From Manis javanica (lineage: Eukaryota > Chordata > Mammalia > Pholidota > Manidae), in assembly GCF_040802235.1 (NCBI RefSeq), contig NC_133167.1, positions 100,922,001 through 100,986,000 on the forward strand: a stretch of DNA of 64,000 nucleotides, written 5' to 3'. Below are positions 12,431 to 24,425 of the stretch, one piece after another. The position numbers and the translations under genes are program-made. Every line of letters starts with the position of its first letter. The first letter of the stretch is position 1. The notes under the pieces were generated by a model, which did no database searches, was not told the DNA's origin, and saw only the letters and a program-made list of their open reading frames with translations.

Positions 12431-14254
12431 CTTCTATCTAGATGATGTGGCCAACAGGCAGCTGGGAGGTCCTCTGGAAGTTTAAGGCGACCTTAGACCA
12501 ATTGTCGTTCATAATTACCAAGATTACACTAGTAATTCTCACATCTCAGGCTCAGCCCCACCTGACCGCCTCCTCACACCCGGGACTCCTCAAGCCCAAG
12601 CCCATCGAGCTCCTAGGGTAATTTCTGTCTGACTTGGCTCACAGGCTGAACAAGAGAAGACATATTACCCAGGACAGGTAGTGGATTTCTCACAGGCCAA
12701 GAGGTCTGGCATACATGACATGGGCTAATGGGTTTTCCATCATCCTAGGTTTGATCAGTGTTGTTGATATTGTGCTTTCAATATCTCATAATGTTAGAAA
12801 AGTACATTCCTGGAACATTAGCTTAAATTATTTCTCCATTTTTGAAATAAAGGCTGAAGGTGTTTTTTCCAGAGTCTGAGAATTTATTTTACAGTAGTAG
12901 CCAGGTGTTTTCTAAGTGATCATGGCATAAAGATTTTGATAATAACAAAGGGAACAGAGGTGATGAAAAACATATGTTTCCTGCGTGGTATATCCTTGTC
13001 TGTACATTAAAGGTAACGTAGTTTAGTTGGAAAAAAGCTGAATGTAAGAAATTAAAGAAAATTTTAAAAACAAGCCCCAAATACTTCTTTAAAGAAAATA
13101 TCATTCTTAAATACTTCTTGAATATTAAACATGATTTTCTCACACACTAAAATTATTTTAAGTATCCAATTAAACATAGATTGGTCAGGAAAATATATGG
13201 TCCTGTTTCTAGGGATTTGGTTGAAGAATTAATGCTGAAATACAATGAAATAAACTCAGATTTATGATAGCAGAGATAGTATCTATTCTGAACTATATTT
13301 ATCTAATATAGATTGTGTTTTTTTGTTTCCAAAGAGTGTCATTTGGTAAAAACTACAAGCTCCTTAGTGAAGAGCTGAAAAGTAATTTATATATAAATAC
13401 TTTTATTTCAAGCCTTTCCATTGTAATTTTTATCTGTGGGAACAAATAAAAGGCTTTCATAAAATGTGAGACTTCATACCACATCTTTTCTATTTAAGCC
13501 TTTTGCGTCCTTTAGAAATGCCAACCGCTAAAAGCCAAGTCTGATTGCTAAGTCAATATTAAGATAGAATCCAACTATGGTTTGTTTCTCTGCTGGATTT
13601 TTATTTTTCTTGTTACTTCTTTCATTCTGTACACAAATACAATGCTTTGATATTTTAAAGCTGTTAAATAACAGAGAAGGGAAATTTCTATAATGGGATT
13701 TCTGGTTATTTTATATGTATGAAAGCTACTTTGCTTGTTATATATAGAAAAATGTACGGAGCTTAAAAATACCAAGATATTGTCTGTTATGAAATTTAAA
13801 ATAATACACCTGATGGTAACTTATTTTTTGTCCTCAGGGAGAAATATCAGAGGCTACTTTCCACCCTGAGGACAGGAAAAAGTTATTTTATGACAGGTGA
13901 TTTTTTTTTAAACACAGTAGACCTGTGCTAAAATACTGTCAGCGCTATATGTCTTAAGACTACCTTCTGAGTAAAGGAGGTCTTCTGGGACCCAAGACTA
14001 TAAGCTCTCTTAGATAGAGTCCAAGGTGAACCGTCCTTTTTTCAAAATTCATTTGTGCAGTAGAGTGTTAAAGGTTAGCTTTGGGTGTATCCACATTGTC
14101 ATAATTTTCACATATATTAACATTTACATTTCTCTAGAAAGATTGTGGGAAGACCTTTTTATGCTAGTGAAACTGTACAATATAGAAAAGACAATTGTAG
14201 GGAGAGAAATGACAGCCTTGCTCAAGCAGGAAGAATAACACAATTGTAAATTCT
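12431..14254. other. Unassigned AT-rich intergenic sequence
   Basis: No gene recognised. The frames at 12889-13143 and 13575-13775 (minus) are AT-rich chance openings. Confidence 0.5.
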
Positions 14255-14430
14255 AGGGCTCCAGAGTCAGTGGGCAGGGCTGAAGTTGGAGCTATAGCAG
14301 GTTCTAGCTCTGTTAGGTCTCACTGTACAATAGAGACTATCATAGTACATACCCTATAGTGGTATGAGGATTAAGTAAGTAATGTGTCTGGCATGTAGTA
14401 AGCATTCAATAAATATTTGGTCGTACTACT
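14255..14430 (+). mobile_element. MIR SINE
   Basis: Plus-strand MIR: GGGCTCCAGAGTCAGTGGGC, GTATGAGGATTAAGTAAGTA, GGCATGTAGTAAGCATTCAA, ending ATAAATATT. Confidence 0.7.
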
Positions 14431-14949
14431 AGTCTGGGAATTTAAGCTACTTATCCATTGCCTTTAGAGACAGAATGAATGATGAGCTAAAAACGGGCTG
14501 GATGGTTATGTTTGAAGGTTTCTTCCAGAGTCTAAACCCATGTGGCCTCAACGCATTTGCCTTGTCACACTACCCATGAGGTGAACCCCTAACTGTCTAA
14601 CCTATACACCCTGTCAGTGTGCTCTTGTCCTGCTATTCGTATGGGCTTCCTGTTCCCTCCTCCAAACTCCCCTCCCTTCTAAAATCTCCCCTCTCTGCCG
14701 GTTAGAAGACCCGATCCATGAGGAATGAATTCTGCTACATGCTCACCTGCTTCTAAATGTTACGGTCTAGGCTAACCCAGATCTGGCTCACTACGGGGGG
14801 CACTGCATCCTGGAAGCCCGTTCAGGGGGCTGCTGGGCGTCATCCTCCTCCTCTGTGTCTCTCCTCTGCGCCACCGCCAGACCCCTTCTCTGCCCCCTGC
14901 TTTAGGCACCTCAGCCACCTACTATCAGGGCAGTGTTGGGGATGATAGT

Positions 14950-15050
14950 GATACGTAATTGATAGTGTAGGGGTTAAATGGGACAATATGTGTAAAATAC
15001 TTAGCATAATGCTGAGAATATATTAAAACTCAGTGAATTTGTTGATTTTT
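14950..15050 (+). mobile_element. MIR SINE 3' part
   Basis: GGGTTAAATGGGACAATATG, AAAATACTTAGCATAATGCT: MIR distal half preceding the L2 block. Confidence 0.5.
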
Positions 15051-15059
15051 ATTCTGAGG

Positions 15060-16785
15060 CCTACCTGCCTCTCCCAAGAGAATGTGTCACCATCCAAAAT
15101 AACCCCACCTACGCAATCATACTTTCAGCTTATTCCTGACTAGTATCTTCTGTCTGTGCTAGTCCACTGACTTCTCGTACCCCCTCCCTGCCCCCGAGCC
15201 CCAGTCTGTCATACACACCTGTTCACTGTTCCCTGATCCCACTTCCCTCTCTGAGCTTAGATTCTACTCTGCCTCGTTAGAAATTTTCTTGTTGATATTA
15301 TAAACTCCCTTGCTTTGTCATCTTTCACAACTATCTGTCAGATTCCCAAACCTAGCGGAGCCCGACTGTTCACTTTGTCTTCAGCTGCGCTCAGGTTGCT
15401 GGGAAAACCATACTGCTGAGTAGATTTATATTACTATAAAGTCATTGTCACCAACTTCAACTGGGCTCTCAACATTTTCTGTCACTTCCTACTGTGTTCT
15501 CTTAGTCACATCTATATCCCATCTCCACTGGGGTTATATCAGGTCTTTTCTGATTTCTTTAAAATACATGCCCTCCCCTTTCCCTTCCGCCGCTGCCCCA
15601 CTCTCAGTAAATAACCTTGCATCCCACTGCACAGTAAAACTAGGAAAGGGGACACTCCTGGTATTTAAGCCTATTAACCCATTGTTTCCTCATTTTCTCG
15701 CGTTCCCATCTGTCTTCTTGAGCTTCCTTACACGTGATCCATCAATGGTTTTGCCTCCTTTCTCTTTTCATGACTTCTGCCTTGATACTGCCCCGTTAGC
15801 ATTGACCGTGCTTCTATTTCCTCTTCAAAAACCCACCTCGCTTGACTCTGCCTCTCCTGGTTTGTCTTCTCTTCTTCCCTTCGTATCTAAACTTTTTGAA
15901 AGAGATAACCATTCTCTGCCAGTTCTCTCAAGTTCCACTCACTGCTCAGCCCACTACAATATGATTTTGGACCCCGGCACTCTGTGAGAACCGCTCTCAC
16001 CAGTGTCTCCATATGCCTAAAGTCAATAAAAATTCATAGTTTGCTTGACCTTTTCACTGCTTTTGAAATGACTGACCACTACCTCCTTCTGAAAGGCCCT
16101 GTGCTCTTAGCCTCTATTACCATTTTTCTGCGCTTCCTTCCTGCCATTCTTTTCACTACTTCTTAGATTCTCTTGCCAGCATCTCTTCCTCTGTTCATTC
16201 TTTAAATAGGGCCTGTGTTCTACGCCCTCTTGTCAACTCATATTACATGATTTCCTTTACAGTCTTGTCTCCTCAGGTCACCTTTGTAAAGCAATGGCTC
16301 CCAAATCTATATCTAGAGCCTAAGGGCCCCCCTGAGCTAGGCTTGAATCTCTGACTACTTTTTAGGCACCTCCTCTTGGATGTCCCACAGTCCAAACTCA
16401 ACATCCTAAACCTGAACTCATGATCTTCATGAGCACATCACAACCTGTTCCTCTACAGTGTTCTTTTGGTGACACCCCCAGATACCCAGTCAGCCAAGCC
16501 AGAAACCTAGGAATTATCCTTGACTTCTCCCTCACTTTGTACATCCAACTGACAAATCAAGTCTTGTATCTTTTACCTCCAAAATACCCCAAATCCATTG
16601 TTTTGCTTATCCATACTTTTACCATGTTGATCCAGCCACTATCCTCTCTAACCTGGGTTGTTTCAACGGCCTCCTTCTGAAGTGTTATTTGACTCAAGTA
16701 TTGTTCCCTCTCAGTTCAGAAAGAGTGCTTTTAAATATACAAATTTGATTGTCATGACATGCTTTAAATCCTTTAATGGTATATT
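15060..16785 (+). mobile_element. L2 (CR1-clade LINE), coding-strand fragment
   Basis: Old plus-strand L2. The best segment is 16,290-16,680, with decayed codons resembling the region downstream of the reverse-transcriptase core (SQARNLGIILDFSLTL at about 16,490-16,540). Reading frames here, including 15445-15987 and 16420-16680, are relics with stops and frameshifts, not host genes. The L2 resumes at about 17,190 and 18,132 after three insertions. Confidence 0.75.
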
Positions 16786-17190
16786 AGGTGGGGTTCATCC
16801 AGAGAATCAGAACTAGGAGGAGATATTACTAAAAGATTCAGGGCAAGGAATTGGTTTACACTGGCTGAGGCTGGCCCGGTGAAGTTAAACTCCACAGGGC
16901 AGGCTGTCAGCAAGGGCAGGCTGGAATTATCAGGCATGGGCTGAAGTTGTTGTCCATGGGCAGAATTTCTTCTTCAGAGAAGCTTTGATTTTTGCTTTTA
17001 AGGCCTTTCAACTGATTAAGTCAAACCCAACCAGATTATCTAGGATAATCTTCTTTACTTAGTCAATTGATTATGAACGTTAATCACATTTACAAAATAC
17101 CTTCATAGGAATGCCTAGATTAGTGGTTGACTAACTGGGGACTATTAGCCTAGCCAAGTTGACACATCAAAAAAAGCATCACAAATGGCT
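16786..17190. mobile_element. LTR-like repeat inserted in L2
   Basis: Starts near GGTGGGGTTCATCCAGAGAA and ends near GCCAAGTTGACACATC. I recognise it as a common ancient mammalian interspersed repeat, but the family name is uncertain. L2 sequence is present on both sides. Confidence 0.5.
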
Positions 17191-17254
17191 TCTTACACCT
17201 TTCCAATAAAGCCCATACTTCTTTTGGGGGATGGTAGGGGAGGGCTTTCATTTC

Positions 17255-17734
17255 TTTTTTTTTAAAGTATCATTGATATGCAATCATGGTTTCAAATACA
17301 CAAGACAGTGGTTCCATGTTCACCCATATTATCAAGTCCTCACTCTGTCCGTTGCGGTCACTGTCTATCAACGTAGCAAGATGTTAGAGTCATTAATTGT
17401 AATCTCTGCGCTTTACTACTGTCCTTGTGACCTACCTATACTGTGATTGAGAATGATTGTGCCCCTTAATCTCCTTTTCCCTTCCTTCCTTCCCCCATCC
17501 CTCTGCTTTGGTAACTACTAGGACCTTCTTGGTGTCTGAATCTACTGCCATTTTATTCCTTCTGTTTTGCTTTGTTTTTATATTCCACAAATGAGTGAAA
17601 TCATTTGGTACTTGTCTTTCTCCACCTGGCTTATTTCACTGAGCATAATACCCTCTAGATCCACCCATGTTGTTGCAAATGGCAGGATTTCCTTTCTTTT
17701 TATTAAAGAACATACTTCTTTAAGTGGCTGCTTG
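17255..17734 (-). mobile_element. L1 3' region, antisense, 5'-truncated
   Basis: Begins with a T run (the poly-A of a minus-strand element) followed by AAAGTATCATTGATATGC. It continues into the reverse complement of L1 3' UTR/ORF2 end, including AATGAGTGAAATCATTTGGT and GAGCATAATACCCTCTAGAT. It inserted into L2 and its distal end abuts the Tigger element. Confidence 0.75.
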
Positions 17735-17736
17735 TA

Positions 17737-18129
17737 CAGTGGTCCCTTCTTATCTGCAGTTTTACTTTCCGTGCCATCAGCCACAGTCTGGAAGCACATG
17801 ATCCTTCTGACAGAAGGTCACCTAATGCTACATCACAGCACCGGCATCGTTCACCTCACTTCCTCTTGTCATGTGAGCATTTTATCATCCACATCATCAG
17901 AGGGCGAGTGAGTACCGTACAGTGAGATATTTTGAGAGCAAAGAGAGATCACATTCACATAACTTTTATTACAGTATATTGCAGTTATATTGTTCTATTT
18001 TATTTTTCATTATTGTTTATCTCTTACTGTGACTAATTTACAACCTAAACTTTGTCATAGGGGAAAAAACCCCAGGAATTCACTGGGGGTTCTTGGAGTG
18101 GATCTCCCGTGGTTAAGGGGGAGCTACCA
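17737..18129 (+). mobile_element. Tigger (Tc1/mariner) non-autonomous DNA transposon
   Basis: The left end CAGTGGTCCCTTCTTATCTG and right end CGTGGTTAAGGGGGAGCTAC form imperfect inverted repeats. TA dinucleotides flank both ends (17735-17736 and 18130-18131), the hallmark TA target duplication. The interior phrase CACATTCACATAACTTTTAT is typical of Tigger/MER2. No transposase frame. Confidence 0.85.
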
Positions 18130-18131
18130 TA

Positions 18132-18540
18132 ATGTCTGTACAGCCTGGCATTCATTTTTTTGGTCAGACCTGGTCTCGCATCCTTCTCTCACTTGCACTC
18201 TAGGCTTTAGTAAGATTGAAATCCCTTCGTTTCCAGAATGTGCCTGTTGTCTTCCTAGAATGCTCTTTCTCTCTTATTGCCTACCTAGCTAACTCAGCTC
18301 ATCCATTCCTTAAAGAGCCTTTCCTCACCTTTAATCAGAGTTACATCTTGTTAAAAACTCCCCTAATATCCTGTATTTCTTTTATCATAACAGTCATCAC
18401 ATTTGACTGTGATTTGTTTACTGTCTGTCTGCCGTACTATATAGTAAGATATGTCTTATCAGTGTATTCCAATAATTTAATATAATGCCTAACATATTAG
18501 GTGTGTAAATATTTCTTAAATAACTAGAAGAATGAATAAG
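18132..18540 (+). mobile_element. L2 3' end (continuation of the 15-16 kb copy)
   Basis: Resumes immediately after the Tigger element and runs through the typical L2 3' terminal phrase (ATAATGCCTAACATATTAGG, then TAAATATTTCTTAAATAACT). Orientation and order match the upstream fragment, so it is the same original insertion. Confidence 0.7.
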
Positions 18541-18769
18541 TGTGGTTTTATTATTTTCTTAGAAGTCTGGTTAAATTTGTGAATGTGAGATATGAATACT
18601 TAATTAGAAGTATAAAATGTATTCCAAACCAAATGTGTCTAACTTTGATTTTTCACTGTTGTGGGTCATCCAGATACCTTCTATTAGAATAGATAATAGA
18701 ATGGTAGCTTTTAGAAGTTCTTCATTTTCTAAGTACATATTGCCTTATAGAAGACATGAGTTACTCATT

Positions 18770-18999
18770 TGTTCATTTATTAAATACTTATTGAGTGCCT
18801 TCCTGCCACCGTTACAGTTGTAGGGATACAGTGGTGACCGAGGGAGGCCAGGTGAGCAGGGTGCCTGTTTGCACAGGGCTTACCTGGGAAGTGGAGACAA
18901 AAGACAGACAGTAACCAAGTAATCAATAAACCAATGAGGTAATTTCAGACAGTAATAAAGAAAATAATAATAGAAGTCGAGTGATATGATAGTGACCAG
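18770..18999 (-). mobile_element. L2 3' end fragment (split by solo LTR)
   Basis: ATACTTATTGAGTGCCTTCC followed by GGGATACAGTGGTGACCG is the reverse complement of the L2 3' terminus. It continues after the solo LTR at about 19,542-19,600. Confidence 0.65.
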
Positions 19000-19004
19000 G
19001 TCAC

Positions 19005-19541
19005 TGTTAGGGTCTAGGACTCCGGGGTTTCCCAGAGAACAAGACACACGGACACGGAGATAAAAATCCAAGCAAAGTCTTTATTCAGCCAGCAAGCTGG
19101 GGTCAACAGCACCTCCGCTGACATGCAGGCCGAGTCTGAGCTGCCGACCCCGAAGCAACTTTGGGTACTGATTATATAGGATCTTCACAGCCGTTACACC
19201 AAAGCCCGCGCAGTTCTACAACTAATAGGTTTAAAACACACTCTATATTGTAACCAATGGGAAACATTGTAACCTTTTTAGGGAACGCGCCAGTTGCCTG
19301 CCTGATTCAATTGTTATCTTTTGCTTACCCAAGCATGTCTATGTGATTTATCACGGGTTACATCCCCAGGCGTTCCCAGGTTGTTGCCCACTTCTAGTTA
19401 TCTAACTTAGGGTAGGCGCATTTCTCAGAAGCCTCGGGTAATTTACACAAGAAAAGACTGGGTGGCTCTCGCTCTAGGCAGTCAGGTTAAGTGTCATTAG
19501 TTCTTTTTCCTGACTCTTGATGCTCTCTGCACTCCGTTACA
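19005..19541 (-). mobile_element. Solo LTR (537 bp) with GTCAC target duplication
   Basis: On the minus strand it begins TGTAACGGAG and ends CCTAACA. Flanking 5-bp duplications GTCAC are at 19000-19004 and 19542-19546. Minus-strand TATA (TATATAATC) is near 19,173-19,181 and AATAAAG near 19,079-19,085, in the right order for U3-R-U5. It is inserted in an L2 fragment whose sequence resumes after it. No internal genes; formed by LTR-LTR recombination. Confidence 0.85.
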
Positions 19542-19649
19542 GTCACCAAGGTGGGCTTGAAGTCAAGAGGTTAGGGAAAGCCTCATTTTATCCATCAATA
19601 AAAGGAAGATACTGAAACTGTTAAGAAAATACATTTCCCATCAAAAACA

Positions 19650-19830
19650 GTATGTGCATATTATGTGTATTAACTTATCCAGTAGTATTCAAAGTAACTT
19701 CTCTTTTTAGATAACAGAAACTGAGGCTCAGGGAATTCTGTAAATTGCCAGGGGCCACATACAACTCCTAGGTGGCAGAGTTGGGCCTGTTAATCTGAAG
19801 CCCGTACTCTCTCCACTGTATCGTACTGCC
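19650..19830 (-). mobile_element. MIR SINE
   Basis: Reverse-complement MIR: ATAACAGAAACTGAGGCTCA, AATTGCCAGGGGCCACATAC, CTAGGTGGCAGAGTTGGGCC. Confidence 0.65.
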
Positions 19831-21251
19831 ACTCAGAAAGAAGGCGTCTTGAGAAAAAGGACTTTTTGTGTCACTGTTAGGCTTATGCAACTTTTATAGT
19901 ATTTTTTGAGGATTTTTTAAAGCCTGTTTTCTCTATCATCAATAGTAATACACCATGCACAGTATTTATATGCTATTTCCTGATTTTCAAGGCATTTTTA
20001 TTTTCATTGTCTCACAATTTTGTGACGACTAAGAGAGAATGTATACACCATCTGAAAGCTGAGAACACAGAAATATGAAAGTTCAGTGATTTTTGCCTTG
20101 ATTACAGAGCTATGTAATGGTGGAAATAGACTGGAGTCAGTTGTCTTGAGTTTTAGTCTGGTATATTTTCCAGGATGCCTATGAAAAACCTGTTTATTTT
20201 CTTTTTTTAAGTACTGTTTAAGAGTATAAGTCCAAAGAAAACCTAAGAATTAATTTCAGTTTCTCAGACAAGATGCCACAGATTTATTCATTCGTACTGG
20301 TAACTTCATTGCTAAGAAATTAAAAAGAAAAGAGAGTGACAGAGAATAAGATAAAAAAATGTTATTTGTCTCATTAAATAATTCTAATCTTTTTTTCTAA
20401 TTTTATGCAAGATGAAAAAAGGATATCCAATTGCAAAGTCCTGAAATACAAATATGTGATAACATAATTGTTTGCAGCCTATGAAAAAGCCCTTTTTTTT
20501 GTTGTGTTATCCTTAATGGTTTATATGTTCTGCTTCAGAGTTATCAAGGAAGTGATAAAATGGGGAAATAACTTTTTCGTAGTAATCTTTCAATGCATTG
20601 CCGAAAGAAAATGTATTCCCTTGTCCTCCAAAAGTCCGCTGGGTCTTCTCAGCTTTGCAAAATGATGAATGAATGCCTTGTTCATTTTTATTGCTTAAGT
20701 CATTCTTATTATGCCAGTAATTCAAGGATTATGTTTTAATTGTTCTTGAGAGATGAAAACACTTTCTTGCTGATGAATAAACACTGCCACTTTTTAAATA
20801 ATTGTATGCAAAATGTCTTTAAAGCCATTATGAAAGCTTTGCAAGAGCATTAGGAAGCCGTTTTTGAGAGGCCACTTTTTTTCTCTACCTTTTCTTTCAT
20901 GCTAAGCAGTCCAATTGAAAGGCCTTTCAGAGTTAACTTGTTTAAGCAATACCAGTGTTTTAGTGTAATGAATAACTTTTTATAGAAGACAATCACACAC
21001 AATTCAACACTCCGGTGTTTCTGTTTCGGTGCACCACCAGTGTGGGGATTCAGTGGTAGAATCTCTTTCTTTGAGAAAAGCTGAAGCAATCAAAACCCTG
21101 ATTAACCTCTGATATTCACGTGGTGCTCTTGATCTTGAGGACTGCAGCGGTAACAAAGCGTTAATGGCAGCCATATGCTCAGGGTATTGTGGGTACGGGT
21201 GACCTAGATGTGAACTTGGGGGTGACTGATGCTAACTGCTATTTGTTTCAG
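19831..21251. other. Intergenic (possible intron) 5' of the EF-hand exon
   Basis: A weak MIR-like stretch at about 20,015-20,165 (minus). A TTTGCAG acceptor-like site at about 20,472-20,478 precedes a short open run but shows no EF-hand similarity. No second exon of the EF-hand gene found. Confidence 0.4.
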
Positions 21252-21362
21252 GTTTGGTGTGGAGATTACTGGTGAAGAGTCTGAGTTACTACTTGACAGA
21301 ATCCCCCTTGATGAAGATGGAAATGTCAGATACCTCCAGTTCATGGCCGTGTTTGATTCTCG
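21252..21362 (+). CDS. Isolated EF-hand exon (EFCAB6-like), candidate unannotated gene or remnant
   Basis: A 111-nt open segment with a pyrimidine-rich stretch and TTTCAG acceptor (ending 21251) and a GT donor (21363). It is symmetric in phase, so 37 codons could be spliced in without changing frame. It encodes FGVEITGEESELL, LDRIPLDEDGNVRY and LQFMAVFDSR: an entering helix, a calcium loop and an exiting helix. Aligned to the EF-hand loop, positions 3 (D), 5 (D), 6 (G) and 8 (V) fit, but position 1 is Pro and 12 is Gln, so calcium binding is probably weak. The spacing and wording resemble repeats of the EFCAB6 family, from memory. I could not find partner exons in the window, so this may be one exon of a long gene, a relict of a decayed gene, or a duplicated fragment. 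The protein start is unknown. Confidence 0.45.
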
Positions 21363-22429
21363 GTACTCCTTTTTTTTTTTTTTTACATTTTCTCATTCCT
21401 TAGTAGTTTTCTGTTCTTGTTTTTAATACAGAGAATGGACTCCTAAAAGAATTAGGCTTATTTAAAACTTTTCTTTATTGATTTGTATCTCATTTATTAA
21501 TATTTCATGACAAAATTTTTCAAAATAGCAATGTTAACAAAAAAGTAGAATCTTTTAATGTTGATCCATGGCAGTTCATTTAAAAATATTTTTCATCTCA
21601 AGATCTGAGAAATGGACATGAGAAGGCATAGTGTGATTGAACGACAAAGGAAAGGAGTATGAACTGTGTTTACAGAGTTGGGAAGAGAATTGCTGTAAGA
21701 AGAATGTCAGGCTCCGGAGATAACCTTTGCCAAATTGCACTAAACACGCTCCCCTGTACGCCCACCTTTACTCCCTTACTTACGTCCCTCATACTCTCCA
21801 TGAAAGAAATTTCTCATCTGCCTTCCAGTGGGTGCAGCCTGGACAGCAGAGTACGTGGCTACTGCCAGTGGTCATGGTAAAGTCAGAGCAAGAATGCTTT
21901 CTGACATATTCCCAATCCATATTTCTCTATCCTGGAACCCGAATTTTTGCTCTTTTCTAAAATCTTTCTTCGGATATTATAGAGTAGTTCAAGGCTTAAG
22001 TATTTAAAATTCTGATCATTATTGACCATTTTATTCCTCAAATACCTTAAGGGTTATTACAACCCCAGGTATCTGATGTTCTTGGCTGAGATCACTGAAA
22101 GGTGGGCTCTTTCTTCCTAAAGATACTTGTTCTCTCCAGAGCGATTTCAGGAAATAACATCTTCATCCCATACATCTTCTGCATTGTTCCCAAAATCTCA
22201 TGACCACTCTGTAACCATGAAACACACCCATCATTTCCTGTTCTTGATAGAAGGGTACACAATTGTCACCCTGATTTGATTCGAAGGGCGTGATGAAACC
22301 CTCCAAAATTATTTTCTATCACACCTACCAGAGAGCCTGAAACTCACTGTAAAATGGGCCCAGTTCTTTGAGTCAGAAGGTACTGACCCACAGAAGCAGC
22401 TGTTCAGATGCTAATATCTCTGAGAGGGT
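21363..22429. other. Intergenic (possible intron) 3' of the EF-hand exon
   Basis: Begins with a T16-18 run just after the donor. No further EF-hand coding recognised. Confidence 0.4.
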
Positions 22430-23215
22430 AATACTCTAATTTGTCCATCATTAATGCTTAGTTTAGCATTTCCCAAAGCGAATCCCAAAGAGGAACACTA
22501 ATTTCCTAGGCTGGTCAAAGCTCTCACCCTTAAAAAGATTCCAATAGCCAAATAAGTTTGGGAAAGTTACTAAATAAAGTTTTATTATATAAGGTTAAAT
22601 GGTTTCCTTTCCTGAGAGACCTCACATAACCTTCAGTAGTGCTAGTGTGTGTCATGAGTCTCTGAGAAAGAAGAAACAGATCCTAAGACAAGGAGTTTGT
22701 TTCAAAGATGAACCCAGGAAATACTGGTAAGGTATCAAGGAAGTGAGACGGGGAAAGGAAGAAAGCCAATATAGGATGCATTAATGAGCAAATTATTGGT
22801 GTGGGGGCATCTGGGGCTCCCTCCTGCTGAAGGCCTCTGAGTTGTGCCACTTGAGGACAAGGAAGCTGGAGTAGATGTATCCGTCAGCTCCTACCTGCCA
22901 TTGATTGAGGGCTTCTTGTGGCAGCATAAATACCCTGGCTTTGCACAGAGGCTGGCAGAGCACGATCCCAGTCGGAGAATGTCCTCCGGCTAAGTCCCAG
23001 GTGCTTGCAGGAAGCTCTCCACATAAAAGGGACCCAGGAGGATTGAGGATTGAGGAGATACACTAAGAGGCCTTATCTAAAGGTGGGTACCCACTACAGT
23101 GGGATTTAGTCTATAGCATTTCCCAAATTTATTTGACCTCCTTTCATGTAACATCTTAGAGGCTAGTGTTCTACAGAACATAATTTAGGAATGCTACTTT
23201 AGATAAATTAATCTG
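22430..23215. mobile_element. hAT-like repeat split by another repeat (uncertain)
   Basis: TTAGCATTTCCCAAAGCG (22,460) and TAGCATTTCCCAAATTTATT (23,116) are hAT/MER-type ends of the kind found in Charlie elements. The stretch 22,680-23,090 between them looks like a foreign insertion with a CATAAATAC TATA-like word. Assignment is tentative. Confidence 0.3.
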
Positions 23216-23579
23216 CTAAGTAGTTTTTACCTTAGAAAGTCAAGATCAGGTACATGAGAGAATGAAGTGAAGGGAAAGAGAAAGATCTTAAGATACGGAG
23301 CAGGGTGCTGCGTGGGGAAAGTCCTGAACACCCAGAGGGCAGCTGGGGCACCGAGGCTGAAGCACTGGTGCCAAAGGAATGGTGCAAGGTGGCGAGAGAG
23401 AGTGTACCCGACACAGAGGGGATGTGAGCCTCGCCTGGGCCCTTGAATTTTAGGTGGATAAGTGTTAATGGAGGGAAACGGCTCTCTTAATTCTTTATAT
23501 TCTTGATTTAAGATACCAAGTACCAGACTGTAACTTCATTGTTAATATTGACAAATGCTCCTATTTGTCTGATATTTGA

Positions 23580-23760
23580 CATCCCTTATCTCATTATGAT
23601 TCCCACTTTGCATGTGAGAACATGGGTGTATAGAAGGATTAAGCGGTTTGCTCAGATTACATAAACCAGTGAGAGGACACTGCCAGTTGAACCCCAGTCC
23701 ATCTGATTTGAAAGTCCACAGGCTTCCCACTCTTCCACATTGCATCTCTGAATTATACAA
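23580..23760 (-). mobile_element. MIR SINE
   Basis: Reverse-complement MIR: GAGAACATGGGTGTATAGAA, TTTGCTCAGATTACATAAAC, GTTGAACCCCAGTCCATCTG. Confidence 0.6.
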
Positions 23761-23979
23761 CAAGAGTAGTTCCATTTAGCGCTTGCTTTTAATGTGCCCT
23801 ACATCATGCTAAGAGCTTTACATGCCTTTTTTCATTTAATGGTAAAGACTGTTTTTCTAAATTCTGCTTAAATTCACTGATTGATTGCTAACTGTCCACC
23901 TCATCTGCCAGAAAGGATAATTGTATTTACCGCTTGGTGGTCCGTAAGACAGTGTGCATCCTTTGGGGTGAAGAACCCC

Positions 23980-24425
23980 GTATTAATTTCCTGGAGCTGC
24001 CCTAACAAAGTACCACAAACTAGGTGACTTAAAACAACCGAAATTTATTCTCTCACAGTTCTGAAGCCCAGAAGTCTGAGCCCAGGGTGTCAGCAGGGCC
24101 ACACCTTGCCTCTCCTGAGCTGTGCTGGGGACTGCCAGCCCGTGGCATTCCTCGGCCTGCAGCCGCATCGCCAGCCTCTGCCTCCTTGTCACATGACGTC
24201 CGCCCTGTCACACGACATTCTCCTATGTCTGTTAATGTCCAAATTTTCTTCTTATAAGGACACTAGTCATATTGGACTAAGGGCCAGCCCTATTCCAGTA
24301 TAACCTCATCTTAACTAATTATATCTCCGACTACCCTATTTATTTCCAAAGGCCCATTCTGAGGTGCTGGGGGATAAGAAATTTAACGTATTTTTTGGGG
24401 GTACAAATTCAGCACATAACAAATG
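23980..24425. mobile_element. Ancient LTR-like interspersed repeat
   Basis: From ATTAATTTCCTGGAGCTGCC through AAATTTATTCTCTCACAGTT and TTCTTATAAGGACACTAGTC to ACAAATTCAGCACATAACA. The complete layout of a very common mammalian repeat with TG..CA-like ends. Reading frames across it are chance. Confidence 0.6.

Noticed and set aside
15445-15987. 180-aa plus-strand frame
   Set aside because: Part of a decayed L2 element; neighbouring frames show the expected L2 order with stops and frameshifts.
20472-20665. TTTGCAG acceptor-like site and short frame as an upstream exon of the EF-hand gene
   Set aside because: The translation shows no EF-hand pattern and the phase match cannot be verified.
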